From: Bordetella parapertussis
GTDB taxonomy: Bacteria > Pseudomonadota > Gammaproteobacteria > Burkholderiales > Burkholderiaceae_C
Assembly: GCA_945890735.1 (NCBI GenBank)
Contig: CAMDCZ010000016.1
Location: 1-39,846, forward strand
Direction of reading: 5' to 3'
DNA length: 39,846 bases
Numbering within the stretch: the first letter of the stretch is position 1; every line of letters begins with the position of its first letter. Positions 7,234-15,124 of the stretch are shown here, one piece after another. The position numbers and the translations under genes are program-made. Below the pieces are notes generated by a model, which worked only from the letters and a program-made list of their open reading frames with translations, had not been told where the DNA came from and searched no databases.

Positions 7234-7991
7234 TGGGCGATTTGCCGCAAACCGTCAAAGATCAAGCTCTCGACCAGTTCACATTTGACTGACATGCTGG
7301 GCGCCATCTTCCAACCCGCGCCCCCGGTCATGTAGCAAAGCGGTTCGTCATGGGTGTGTTGGCGCACATGCTGCACCATGCGCTCGATCGCACCCGCGAT
7401 GGCATAGGTGCCGCCGCTGGTGAGTGCGTCGCTGGTGTTGGTCGGAAATTCACGCACCTCGCCAGTGGGGACGCGCAAACCAGCCGTGCCTGACTCCAAG
7501 GCACGCAGCATGATGCCGTGCCCGGGCAAAATGAAGCCACCCAAAAAATGCCCATGTGCATCAATGGCCTCCACAGTCACCGCCGTGCCCACCATCACCA
7601 CCACCATCGGGCGAGGGGCCTCAGCTTGGGTTTGCTGCCGCATGCGGGCCAAAGCGCCGATCATCGCAACCCAGCGGTCTGCACCCAAACGCGTCGGGTG
7701 GTCATAACCATTGACCAAGCCAGCCTCCTCCGCACGGGGCACCACCCATTTGGGCACCAAGTCCCACAACTCCATTTGTTCGCCCACGCGGCGGCGCAAT
7801 GCATCGCTGGCGACGATGCATCCGAGCATCTCGGTGGGGTGCGGCAAGGTTTTCCAATCTTGATCGGCCAAGCGGTCGATGTGCTCGAGGAACACCGCGC
7901 CCTGCGTGAGCAGTTTGGCTTCAGGGTGGTGGCTGTCGTACACGGCCCATTTGAGGCGGGTATTGCCAACGTCGAGGGCGATGAAAGTCAT
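7215..7991 (-). CDS. coaX: Type III pantothenate kinase
   Basis: The frame is open far upstream, but similarity begins at the ATG at 7991, giving MTFIALDVGNTRLKWAVYDS and 258 residues, the normal length. DVGNTRLKW (7-15) is the phosphate-binding loop of this acetate-kinase-fold family. GYDHPTRLGADRWVAM (95-110) carries the catalytic Asp105. VGTAVTVEAID and GGFILPGHGIMLRALESGTA follow. The enzyme phosphorylates pantothenate, the first step to coenzyme A, with a monovalent cation and without feedback inhibition by CoA. It is the last gene of the leftward transporter-amidase-reductase run, 47 bases after the FMN reductase. In many betaproteobacteria coaX pairs with birA, so this placement is mildly unusual. 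Confidence 0.95.
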   Translation of the reverse strand: MTFIALDVGNTRLKWAVYDSHHPEAKLLTQGAVFLEHIDRLADQDWKTLPHPTEMLGCIVASDALRRRVGEQMELWDLVPKWVVPRAEEAGLVNGYDHPTRLGADRWVAMIGALARMRQQTQAEAPRPMVVVMVGTAVTVEAIDAHGHFLGGFILPGHGIMLRALESGTAGLRVPTGEVREFPTNTSDALTSGGTYAIAGAIERMVQHVRQHTHDEPLCYMTGGAGWKMAPSMSVKCELVESLIFDGLRQIAHQRLAT

Positions 7992-8038
7992 GTCAGGGTG
8001 CAGCAGGTAACCAGGGCGGGATGATACCCACGCCTTGC

Positions 8039-8614
8039 TCAGTTCGCGTGTCGCGCATGTTGGGCAAATTGAACGACTTCTGCCGCCACGGTTTCGCAGG
8101 CTTGCAAGACCAATGGGTCGGCCGCTTGGCCAGCACCGCCAAAAGGATATTGGGTGACGTTGATGGCTGCACCAAAAGGTGTGGGCCAACCGCGCAGGCT
8201 GTGCACGATGTCGCGCATCGCGGACAAGGTGGTGCCCATCGCCTGCGGGCCGTAGGCACACACCATGCAACCCACTGCGCGGCCCGACAAATAGACCCGG
8301 TCGTCTTGGTTCATGTCCTCGATGTAGTCGATCGCGTTTTTGATCAAGCCAGAGACACTGCCGTGGTAGCTGGGCGTGGAAAAAATCACGCCATCGGCTC
8401 GCCGCAACGCCTGAACCAGTTGGTGTTCGGCAGGGCTGCGGTCCTGCCGTCTGGGGTCGTACATGCCCAAATGCAAATCCGGTCCTGCGAACAGTTGGGT
8501 GTCGCAACCCAAATGGGCGGCATGGGCCAAAGACAGTCGCAGGGCTTGCTCGCTGGTGGAGCCCTCACGCAAGGTGCCGCCGATGCCGACGATGAAAAGA
8601 GGTGTTGTCATCAA
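8039..8614 (-). CDS. NAD(P)H-dependent FMN reductase family protein
   Basis: The 191-residue flavodoxin-fold protein opens PLFIVGIGGTLREGSTSEQAL, where GTLREGSTS is the FMN phosphate-binding loop. FSTPSYHGSVSGLIKNAIDYIEDM (about 79-102) is the characteristic second FMN-contact loop, and CAYGPQAMGTTLSAMRD follows. Relatives (SsuE, MsuE, ArsH, quinone reductases) use NAD(P)H to reduce FMN or quinones. No monooxygenase gene lies beside it, so the partner is unknown. It starts 15 bases after the amidase stop, so it is probably in the same operon. The start could be either of two adjacent ATGs (8614 or 8611). Confidence 0.9.
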   Translation of the reverse strand: MMTTPLFIVGIGGTLREGSTSEQALRLSLAHAAHLGCDTQLFAGPDLHLGMYDPRRQDRSPAEHQLVQALRRADGVIFSTPSYHGSVSGLIKNAIDYIEDMNQDDRVYLSGRAVGCMVCAYGPQAMGTTLSAMRDIVHSLRGWPTPFGAAINVTQYPFGGAGQAADPLVLQACETVAAEVVQFAQHARHAN

Positions 8615-8629
8615 GTGAAAGTCGCCAAA

Positions 8630-10039
8630 TCATGAGAGTGTAGGGCGCAGCAAGGGGTAGCAGCTCTCCAAGGCCTTGGCCGCTTGCAACACCTGGGCGT
8701 CTCCAAACATCGGCCCCACCAACTGCACACCCATGGGCAAGCCCTCGCGGGTCAACCCACAGGGCAGGCTGATGGCCGGTTGCTGGCTCAGGTTGAACGG
8801 GTAACTGAACGGTGTCCAGCCCAGCATGGCTTGTGAGGTCATCGGGCTGTGTCCGGCAGGCTGCGCTTTGAAGGCAGGCACGGCGGTGCTGGGGGTGAGG
8901 ATCAGGTCAAAGCGCAGCATGAATTGACGCAACTGCGAACCCAAGAGGCCACGCCGTTGGTTGAGGGTATGGATGGCATTGGCATCCAGCTGGGCCCCCA
9001 GCTCGGCTTGCGCCCGGAAGTCGGGGTCGGTCAAGGCGTGTTGCGCGGGGCTCAAGCTGCGCCACACCTGGTAGGCCCCGGCAAACCACAAACCGGTGGT
9101 GATGTCCAAAGGGTCCTCTGTCAACGGATCGACCATTTCAACCAGCGCACCCAAGTCTTGCAAATGCTGAGCGGCTTGCGCGGTGGCTGCCGCGATCTCA
9201 GGGTCCACATGCTTGGCGTAGCCCAAGGTGGGCGAGTACGCCACGCGCATGCCTGCCACGCCTGATCGCAGTCCAGCCAGGTAATCCACCTCGGCGTGAG
9301 GCAAGGCGGTCCAGTCGCGTGCATCGGGCAGGCTGATCGTGTTCATCATGAGCGCGGTGTCGGCCACGGTCATGGCGTGCGGGCCCAGATGCGCCACGGA
9401 GCCAAACGGCGACAAGGGATAGGCGGGTACCCGACCAAAGCTGGGCTTGAAACCCACGTTGCCGCAAAACGCGGCCGGGATGCGCACACTGCCCGCGCCA
9501 TCGGTGCCCACGGCCAAGGGCCCCAAACCGGCAGACACGGCGGCGGAGGCGCCGCCTGACGAGCCGCCCGGTGTGTGGTCTAAGTGCCAAGGGTTTCGGC
9601 TGATGCCCGTCAACAGGGAATTGGTTTCGCCCTTGCAACCGAATTCGGGTGTGGTGGTTTTGCCCAGCAGCACCGCGCCTGCCTCGCGCAAACGCGCTGT
9701 GACCGGTGCATCCACCTCCCACGGCTGATCGGGGTTCACGGTGCGGCTGCCGCGCAAGGTGGGCCAGCCACGGGTCAAGATCAGGTCTTTGATCGACACC
9801 GGCACGCCGTCAAGGGGCAACACCGCTGCACCTTTGGTTCGATGTGCATGCCAACGCGCCTGGCTCTCACGGGCCGACTGCAAAGCGGCCTCCTCGTCGA
9901 CCAGGCAAAACGCATTCAAGCGCGGGTTGAGGTGGGCGATGCGCGAAAGCACCGCTTGGGTCACTTGCACAGGGGAGGCTTGACCGCTGCGGTAGAGCGC
10001 GAGCAAGTCGGTGGCGGTGGTTTGGGTCAGGTCGTTCAT
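8630..10039 (-). CDS. Amidase (amidase signature family), operon copy
   Basis: Counting from the ATG at 10039 (MNDLTQTTATDLL) gives 469 residues. A TTG at 10060 that overlaps the ATPase stop, and an ATG at 10048, are other possible starts; a TGGA stands 9 bases before 10039. The Ser-Ser-Lys triad is intact: Lys84 in VSIKDL, Ser160 in GGSSGGASA, and the nucleophile Ser184 in GTDGAGSVRIPAA. The family hydrolyses carboxylic amides to acid and ammonia or amine. The C-terminal region (PFSYPFNLSQQPAISLPCGL) is also typical. It sits directly after the peptide-transporter ATPase, so the transported compound is a plausible substrate. A second amidase lies at the other end of this operon. A GatA role is unlikely because no gatB or gatC is present. 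Confidence 0.93.
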   Translation of the reverse strand: MNDLTQTTATDLLALYRSGQASPVQVTQAVLSRIAHLNPRLNAFCLVDEEAALQSARESQARWHAHRTKGAAVLPLDGVPVSIKDLILTRGWPTLRGSRTVNPDQPWEVDAPVTARLREAGAVLLGKTTTPEFGCKGETNSLLTGISRNPWHLDHTPGGSSGGASAAVSAGLGPLAVGTDGAGSVRIPAAFCGNVGFKPSFGRVPAYPLSPFGSVAHLGPHAMTVADTALMMNTISLPDARDWTALPHAEVDYLAGLRSGVAGMRVAYSPTLGYAKHVDPEIAAATAQAAQHLQDLGALVEMVDPLTEDPLDITTGLWFAGAYQVWRSLSPAQHALTDPDFRAQAELGAQLDANAIHTLNQRRGLLGSQLRQFMLRFDLILTPSTAVPAFKAQPAGHSPMTSQAMLGWTPFSYPFNLSQQPAISLPCGLTREGLPMGVQLVGPMFGDAQVLQAAKALESCYPLLRPTLS

Positions 10040-10056
10040 GGCAGCCATTCCAGGTT

Positions 10057-11631
10057 TCAAACACGTTGCCAGACAGGTGCACTGGCCAACAATTGGCGGG
10101 TGTAGGCGTGCTGCGGCTGGGCATAGACCTGCGAGGTCAGGCCATGCTCAACGATACGCCCTTGGTGCATCACGACGACCTGGTCGCACAGTTGCGCGGC
10201 CACCCGCAAATCATGGGTGATGAACAAGATGCCCAGCCCCATGCGGGCTTGCACCTCTCGCAGCAAATCCAAGATCTGCGCTTGCACCGAGACATCCAAG
10301 GCACTGACCGCTTCATCGGCCACCAGCACCTCGGGTTGGCAAGCCAAGGCGCGGGCCAAGGCGATGCGTTGGCGCTGCCCACCGCTGAACTGGCTGGGGT
10401 AACGGTCCCAGGCGCTCTCGGGCAAGCGCATCTGCACCAGCAAGTCGCGGGCGAGTCGCTCGGCTTGGGCAGCGGTTTGACCAAAATTGCGTGCGCCTTC
10501 GACCAGCGATTGGCCGATGCGCAAGCGTGGGTTCAAGGAGCGGTTGGGGTCTTGGAACACCACCTGCACCCGGTGGCGCAGCGGTCGCAAGCGCGCCTGC
10601 GACCAGGTGGCGATGTTGTCCTCGCCCCAATGGATGTCGCCAGCGTTTGGGTCGATCAGGCGCAAGACGCAGCGCGCCAAGGTGGATTTGCCCGAGCCGG
10701 ATTCGCCCACGATGCCAACAGTTTCACCGGCACGCACACGCAAAGCCGCGTCTTGCAAGGCCCAATGCTTGTCGTAACGCTTGCCCAAACCCGCCACCCG
10801 CAACACCGGCGCGGTATCGGGCAAGGCTTTGGCGGGCGGCGGCGTCATGCTCGGCACCGCCGCGAGCAAGGCTTGGGTGTAGGCGGCCTGGGGTCGCTTG
10901 AGCACATCGTCGCGGCTGCCGATTTCGACCGCTTGGCCTTGGTGCATCACCAGCACCTGGTCGGCGATGTCAGCCACCACGCCCATGTCATGGGTGATGA
11001 ACAGCACCGCGCTGCCCGTGTCTTGCTGCAAGGTTTGGATCAGTTGCAAGATCTCTTGCTGGGTGGTCACGTCCAGTGCCGTGGTCGGCTCGTCACAAAT
11101 CAGCAACGCGGGTTTCATGACCATGGCCATGGCGATGACGATGCGCTGGCGTTGACCACCGCTCAGTTGGTGCGGATAACTTTGCCAGATGCGCTCAGGA
11201 TCGGGCAAGCGCACCGCTTGCATGATCGCCAACACCTGGGCGCGGCGTTCGTCGCGCGTGCTGTTGGTGTGTGTTTGCAAGACCTCGTCGATTTGCTCGC
11301 CACACCGCATCACCGGGTTCAAGGCGGTCATGGGTTCCTGGAACACCATGCCCATGGCTTGGCCGCGCAGGGCCCGCAAGCGCGCAGGGCTGGCCGCCAA
11401 CAAGGCCTCGCCTTGCAGATGCACACGGCCATGGGTCACACGCAGTTCTTTGGCCAGCAAGCCCATGACCGTGGTGGCCAACACCGATTTGCCCGAGCCC
11501 GACTCGCCCACCACGCACAAGGTTTGTCCCGCCTGCAATTGCAAGCTGATGTCTTGCAAAGCATGGCCGCGGTCTGACCCTGCGGGCAAGGCCACGCTCA
11601 GCTGCTCGATGTCCAAGACTGGTGTGTGCAT
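10057..11631 (-). CDS. Peptide ABC transporter, fused double ATP-binding protein
   Basis: The 524-residue protein contains two complete ABC ATPase domains in tandem (DppD-DppF fusion type, as in GsiA or YejF). Domain 1 has Walker A GESGSGKSVLA near residue 40, signature LSGGQRQR and Walker B LLICDEPTTALD. Domain 2, from about residue 275, has GESGSGKSTLA, FSGGQRQR and VLVADEAVSALD. All key residues are intact. It would power the two permeases encoded immediately upstream. Its ATG shares one base with the stop of the DppC-like gene (TGATG). Oligopeptide or nickel ATPases often carry a C-terminal Cys motif binding FeS or nucleotide; none is evident here. Confidence 0.95.
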   Translation of the reverse strand: MHTPVLDIEQLSVALPAGSDRGHALQDISLQLQAGQTLCVVGESGSGKSVLATTVMGLLAKELRVTHGRVHLQGEALLAASPARLRALRGQAMGMVFQEPMTALNPVMRCGEQIDEVLQTHTNSTRDERRAQVLAIMQAVRLPDPERIWQSYPHQLSGGQRQRIVIAMAMVMKPALLICDEPTTALDVTTQQEILQLIQTLQQDTGSAVLFITHDMGVVADIADQVLVMHQGQAVEIGSRDDVLKRPQAAYTQALLAAVPSMTPPPAKALPDTAPVLRVAGLGKRYDKHWALQDAALRVRAGETVGIVGESGSGKSTLARCVLRLIDPNAGDIHWGEDNIATWSQARLRPLRHRVQVVFQDPNRSLNPRLRIGQSLVEGARNFGQTAAQAERLARDLLVQMRLPESAWDRYPSQFSGGQRQRIALARALACQPEVLVADEAVSALDVSVQAQILDLLREVQARMGLGILFITHDLRVAAQLCDQVVVMHQGRIVEHGLTSQVYAQPQHAYTRQLLASAPVWQRV

Positions 11632-12509
11632 CAGCCCACCCGTTTGGCAAATTTCGGGTCGAGCACGTCGCGCAGCCCATCACCCAAGAGGTTGATGGCC
11701 AACACGGTGGGCACCAAAAACATCGCTGGGAACAAGACATGCCCAGGCTGTTGGCTGAACTGCACCCGGCCCTCGGCCATGATGTTGCCCCAAGTGGGCA
11801 CATCGGGCGGCAGGCCCAGCCCCAAAAAACTCAAGATGGCTTCGGTCAACACCGCCGAGGCCGCGACGAAGGTGCCTTGCACCAAGAGCGGTGCGATCGC
11901 GTTGGGCAGGATGTGTCGCCACAAAATCACCGGCGTTGACGTGGCCAACGCGCGGGCCGCTTCCACATAGGGCTCTTCACGCAAGGTCAACACCAGCGAG
12001 CGCACCAGGCGGGTCACGCGCGGCACCTCGGGGATGGCGATCGCGATCACCACGGTGGCCACGTTCGCGCCGAGTGTGGCCACCAGAGCGATCGCCAACA
12101 GCACGGCAGGTATCGCCATCAACCCGTCCATGAAACGCATGAGCAGCATGTCCACCTGCCGAAAGTAGCCCGCCAACATGCCGCACAAACCACCCAGACC
12201 CAGCGCCAACACCGCGGTGGCGATACCCACCCACAGCGAGATGCGACCGCCAAACAGCACCCGGCTGTAGACATCGCGGCCAAAGCTGTCGGTGCCCAGC
12301 CAGAAGGTGTGCGAGACGACGCGCCCGTCTGGCAGCGTAAAAGTACCCGCGCTGCCCAGTGCCGTGTTGACCTGGTTGGCATCCATGGCGGCTGGGTCGA
12401 CCGTGCCCAGCCAAGGCGCCAGCAGGGACACCAGCAGCATGGCGAGCAAAACCACGCCACCAAAACGCACCGAACCATGCTGCCAAAGACGTTGCTGCAG
12501 CGGGCTCAT
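11631..12509 (-). CDS. Peptide ABC transporter permease, DppC type
   Basis: The start at 12509 (MSPLQQRLWQHGSVRFGGVV) gives 292 residues and a 4-base ATGA overlap with the DppB-like gene; the longer open frame upstream is an artefact. An N-terminal membrane segment (about 17-35) is followed by LGTDSFGRDVYSRVLFGGRISLWVG, the DppC/OppC hallmark, and then four or five further membrane segments. IAIPEVPRVTRLVRSLVLTLREEPYVEAARALATS contains the EAA loop that docks to the ATPase. FLGLGLPPDVPTWGNIMAEGR near the end is also typical. It forms the inner-membrane channel with the DppB-like protein. Confidence 0.95.
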   Translation of the reverse strand: MSPLQQRLWQHGSVRFGGVVLLAMLLVSLLAPWLGTVDPAAMDANQVNTALGSAGTFTLPDGRVVSHTFWLGTDSFGRDVYSRVLFGGRISLWVGIATAVLALGLGGLCGMLAGYFRQVDMLLMRFMDGLMAIPAVLLAIALVATLGANVATVVIAIAIPEVPRVTRLVRSLVLTLREEPYVEAARALATSTPVILWRHILPNAIAPLLVQGTFVAASAVLTEAILSFLGLGLPPDVPTWGNIMAEGRVQFSQQPGHVLFPAMFLVPTVLAINLLGDGLRDVLDPKFAKRVG

Positions 12510-13462
12510 CTGTGGCGAATCCTGGGGTCCAGCCACAGGTAGCTGGTATCGACCAACAGGTTGATGCCGACATAGCTCACCGAAAACAGCAGCACCAAAC
12601 CTTGGATCACCGGGAAGTCGCGGTTGAGCACCGCGTCCACGGTGAGTGAGCCCAGACCTGGGATCGCAAACACGGTTTCGGTCACCACCACACCGCCGAT
12701 CAGCAGGGCCACGCCAATGCCAATCACGGTCACGATCGGCACCGCCGCATTGGCCAAGGCGTGGCGCCACAACACCACCAACTCGCTGACACCCTTGGCA
12801 CGCGCGGTCCGGATGTAGTCTTCACCCAAGGCCTCGGACACGCTGGCACGGGTGATGCGTGCAATCAAAGCGATGTAAATCGTCGACAGGGTCAACCAAG
12901 GCAAGACCAACTGCCGCGCCCAGCCCAGCCAGCCTGCTGACTGCGGGCCAGTCAGGGGCTTGTAGCCCTGCACCGGCAACCATTGCAGTTGCATGGCGAA
13001 CACGTAAATCAACAGGTAAGCAATGACAAACACCGGCACCGAAAACCCGGCCACCGAAAACGCCGACAAAGCGCGGTCCAACCAGCCGCCCATGCGCCAA
13101 GCCGCCAAGCTGCCCAGCGGTACCGCGATCAACACCGCCAACAAGGCCGTGCCCAGCGCCAGCGACAAGGTGGGTTCCACGCGCTGAGCGATCAGCGCAA
13201 GCACCGGTTGGCCCAAGTAAAAAGAGTAACCAAAATCGCCTTGCAACACACGACCCATCCAAATGCCGTATTGGCTGACGATGTGGCGGTCCAAGCCGAG
13301 TTGGGTGCGGATCTGAGCGATGTCTTCGGCGGTGGCGTTGTTGCCCGCGATCACCGCTGCCGGGTCACCAGGGGCCAGGCGCAACATGAAAAACACCACC
13401 AAGGACACCACCAGCAGCACAGGCAGCACCGCCAGCAAGCGGCGAAAGAAAAATCCAGCCAT
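12506..13462 (-). CDS. Peptide ABC transporter permease, DppB type
   Basis: The 318-residue protein begins with a membrane segment (RRLLAVLPVLLVVSLVVFFM), then LAPGDPAAVIAGNNATAED and GQPVLALIAQRVEPTLSLALG, as in DppB/OppB. ITRASVSEALGEDYIRTARAKGVSE is the EAA motif region. VVTETVFAIPGLGSLTVDAVLNRDFPVIQG is the conserved C-terminal stretch. About six membrane segments are expected. It starts 1 base after the substrate-binding protein stop and overlaps the DppC-like gene by four bases. The substrate range of the complex cannot be read from the permease sequence. Confidence 0.95.
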   Translation of the reverse strand: MAGFFFRRLLAVLPVLLVVSLVVFFMLRLAPGDPAAVIAGNNATAEDIAQIRTQLGLDRHIVSQYGIWMGRVLQGDFGYSFYLGQPVLALIAQRVEPTLSLALGTALLAVLIAVPLGSLAAWRMGGWLDRALSAFSVAGFSVPVFVIAYLLIYVFAMQLQWLPVQGYKPLTGPQSAGWLGWARQLVLPWLTLSTIYIALIARITRASVSEALGEDYIRTARAKGVSELVVLWRHALANAAVPIVTVIGIGVALLIGGVVVTETVFAIPGLGSLTVDAVLNRDFPVIQGLVLLFSVSYVGINLLVDTSYLWLDPRIRHR

Positions 13463-13463
13463 G

Positions 13464-15053
13464 TCAGCGCTTGGCCAAGCCCCACATGACCGGGATGCCA
13501 GGGGTTTGCAGCATGCCGCTCACGTTGTTGCGCAACACGGTCGGGTTGCGGTACTGGCCCAGCGGCACAAAGGCAGCGGTTTCAAACACCAGGGCTTGGA
13601 TTTGGGAGGCGATTTTTTTCTGCTCGGCAACCCCTTGGGTGCGGGCGAATGTCGCCTTCAGCGCTTCGATGCGTGGCTCGTCTTGCCAGCCAAACCAACC
13701 TGTCGCCCCTTTGGCATTGAGCATGGCACTGCTCAAGGGGCTGTCAATGTCTTGCGCGCTCCAGGTGGTGAAGAACATGTGCCAGCCGCCTTGCGTCGGC
13801 GGGTCTTTTTTGGCGCGACGCGCCACCAGTGAGGCCCAGTCCATTTGCTGCAAATCCACCTTGAAGCCCGCCGCCTCGAGTTGTTGTTTGGCCACCAAAG
13901 GCAGCTTCGTGATCGCTGCCAAATCGGTCGGGCGCATCATGACGATCGGCGTGCCGTCGTAACCGGCTTCTTTAAGCCGTTCACGCGCTTTGGCGGGGTT
14001 GGCCACGCCGGTGAAGCTGCCCGTGTTTTCATCGGCGAAAGCGGAGCTGCAAGGGTAAATGCTGCGGCAGGGTTTGACCAACTCGGCCACGCCCACTTGG
14101 GTGTTGATGAAGGCTTGCTGGCCCACGGCCAACATGGCGGCCTGGCGAACCTTGGGGTTGTTGAACGGTGGGTGCAGGTGGTTGAAACGCATCACGTATT
14201 GAAAACCGGCGGGGGTGAAATCGTCCACCTTCACACCGGCGGATTTTTTCAAGGTCTCGTACTGCTCAAAGCTGGGTTGCTCGACCATGTCGACTTCGCC
14301 AGCCAAGATCGCATTGAACTGGGTTTGCGGGTCGCGGATGATGACCCATTCCACGCGGTCAAAGTTGACCGTGCGGCCACCTGCCAAGCCGCTCGAAGGC
14401 TCAGCGCGTGACACGTACTTGGTGTTGCGCGCATAGACCGCGATCGAGCCAGGCTTGAACTCGTCTGCCTTGAAGATGAACGGGCCTGAGCCAATGTGCT
14501 CCTTGATTTGCTCGGTGCCTGGCGTGGCAGCGATGCGGGCGGGCATGATGAATGGCACGTTGCTCGACGCTTTGCCCAAGGCCTCGAGCACGATGGCGCA
14601 GGGCTCTTTCAAGACCAGGCGAAACGTGCTGGGGTCGGGTGTCTCGAGTTTTTCGACAAAGCCAAACAACACCCCGCCCATGGTGTCTCGGCTGGCCCAA
14701 CGCTTCAAGGACGCGGCCACGTCTTCGCTGGTGACCGGTTTGCCGTCGTGGAAGGCCAAGCCGGTGCGCAACTTGAAGGTCCACACCTTGCCGTCTTTGC
14801 TGGTGCTGTGGCTTTGCACCATTTGCGGCTGGATCTTGCCCTTGGCGTCTTCTGAGAACAAGGTGTCGTAAATCATGTAGCCGTGGTTGCGGGTCACATA
14901 AGCGGTGGTCCAAATCGGGTCCAACACGGCCAAATTGGCATGGGGAACAAACCGAAACACCTTGTTGGCTGGCAGGTTCTGCGCCCCCGCACTGGCGACC
15001 AACAGGCCTGCAGCCAAACCGATCCACCAACACTTGAACCAACCACGGTGCAT
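13464..15053 (-). CDS. Periplasmic substrate-binding protein, family 5 (peptide/amide uptake)
   Basis: I chose the ATG at 15053 because the CAAGGGG ribosome-binding site ends at 15060, which leaves 6 bases. The ATG at 15059 would have no spacer. The product is 529 residues. Residues 1 to about 24 form a Sec signal peptide (CWWIGLAAGLLVASAGAQ), with no lipobox Cys at the expected position. The mature part has DPIWTTAYVTRNHGYMIYDTLF, WTFKLRTGLAFHDGKPVTSEDVAASL and later KEAGYDGTPIVMM, all typical of SBP_bac_5. The family binds peptides, amides, nickel chelates or sugars in the periplasm and delivers them to the permeases. This is the first gene of the leftward transporter operon. Confidence 0.94.
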   Translation of the reverse strand: MHRGWFKCWWIGLAAGLLVASAGAQNLPANKVFRFVPHANLAVLDPIWTTAYVTRNHGYMIYDTLFSEDAKGKIQPQMVQSHSTSKDGKVWTFKLRTGLAFHDGKPVTSEDVAASLKRWASRDTMGGVLFGFVEKLETPDPSTFRLVLKEPCAIVLEALGKASSNVPFIMPARIAATPGTEQIKEHIGSGPFIFKADEFKPGSIAVYARNTKYVSRAEPSSGLAGGRTVNFDRVEWVIIRDPQTQFNAILAGEVDMVEQPSFEQYETLKKSAGVKVDDFTPAGFQYVMRFNHLHPPFNNPKVRQAAMLAVGQQAFINTQVGVAELVKPCRSIYPCSSAFADENTGSFTGVANPAKARERLKEAGYDGTPIVMMRPTDLAAITKLPLVAKQQLEAAGFKVDLQQMDWASLVARRAKKDPPTQGGWHMFFTTWSAQDIDSPLSSAMLNAKGATGWFGWQDEPRIEALKATFARTQGVAEQKKIASQIQALVFETAAFVPLGQYRNPTVLRNNVSGMLQTPGIPVMWGLAKR

Positions 15054-15124
15054 GTCCATCCCCTTGTTTGCAAGCTACATTTCCAAGCTCAATATAAGCG
15101 ATTCCCTTTTTCACAGGCTAAGCC
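15054..15124. promoter_or_regulatory. Divergent promoter region, transporter operon and second amidase
   Basis: This short gap separates the start of the leftward substrate-binding gene from the start of the rightward amidase, so it must hold the control sites for both unless transcription enters from further away. On the reverse strand it contains GCTTATATTG, a possible -10 element, and CAAGGGG, the ribosome-binding site for the start at 15053. I could not place convincing -35 elements. Confidence 0.5.

Noticed and set aside
7992..8507. N-terminal extension of the coaX frame up to 8507
   Set aside because: It overlaps the FMN reductase gene; family similarity starts exactly at the ATG at 7991.
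10066..11577. 503-codon open frame on the + strand opposite the double ATPase
   Set aside because: It lies within the intact two-domain ABC ATPase and has no recognisable motif.
12510..12770. N-terminal extension of the DppC-like frame
   Set aside because: It overlaps the DppB-like gene; the ATG at 12509 gives normal length and the usual ATGA coupling.
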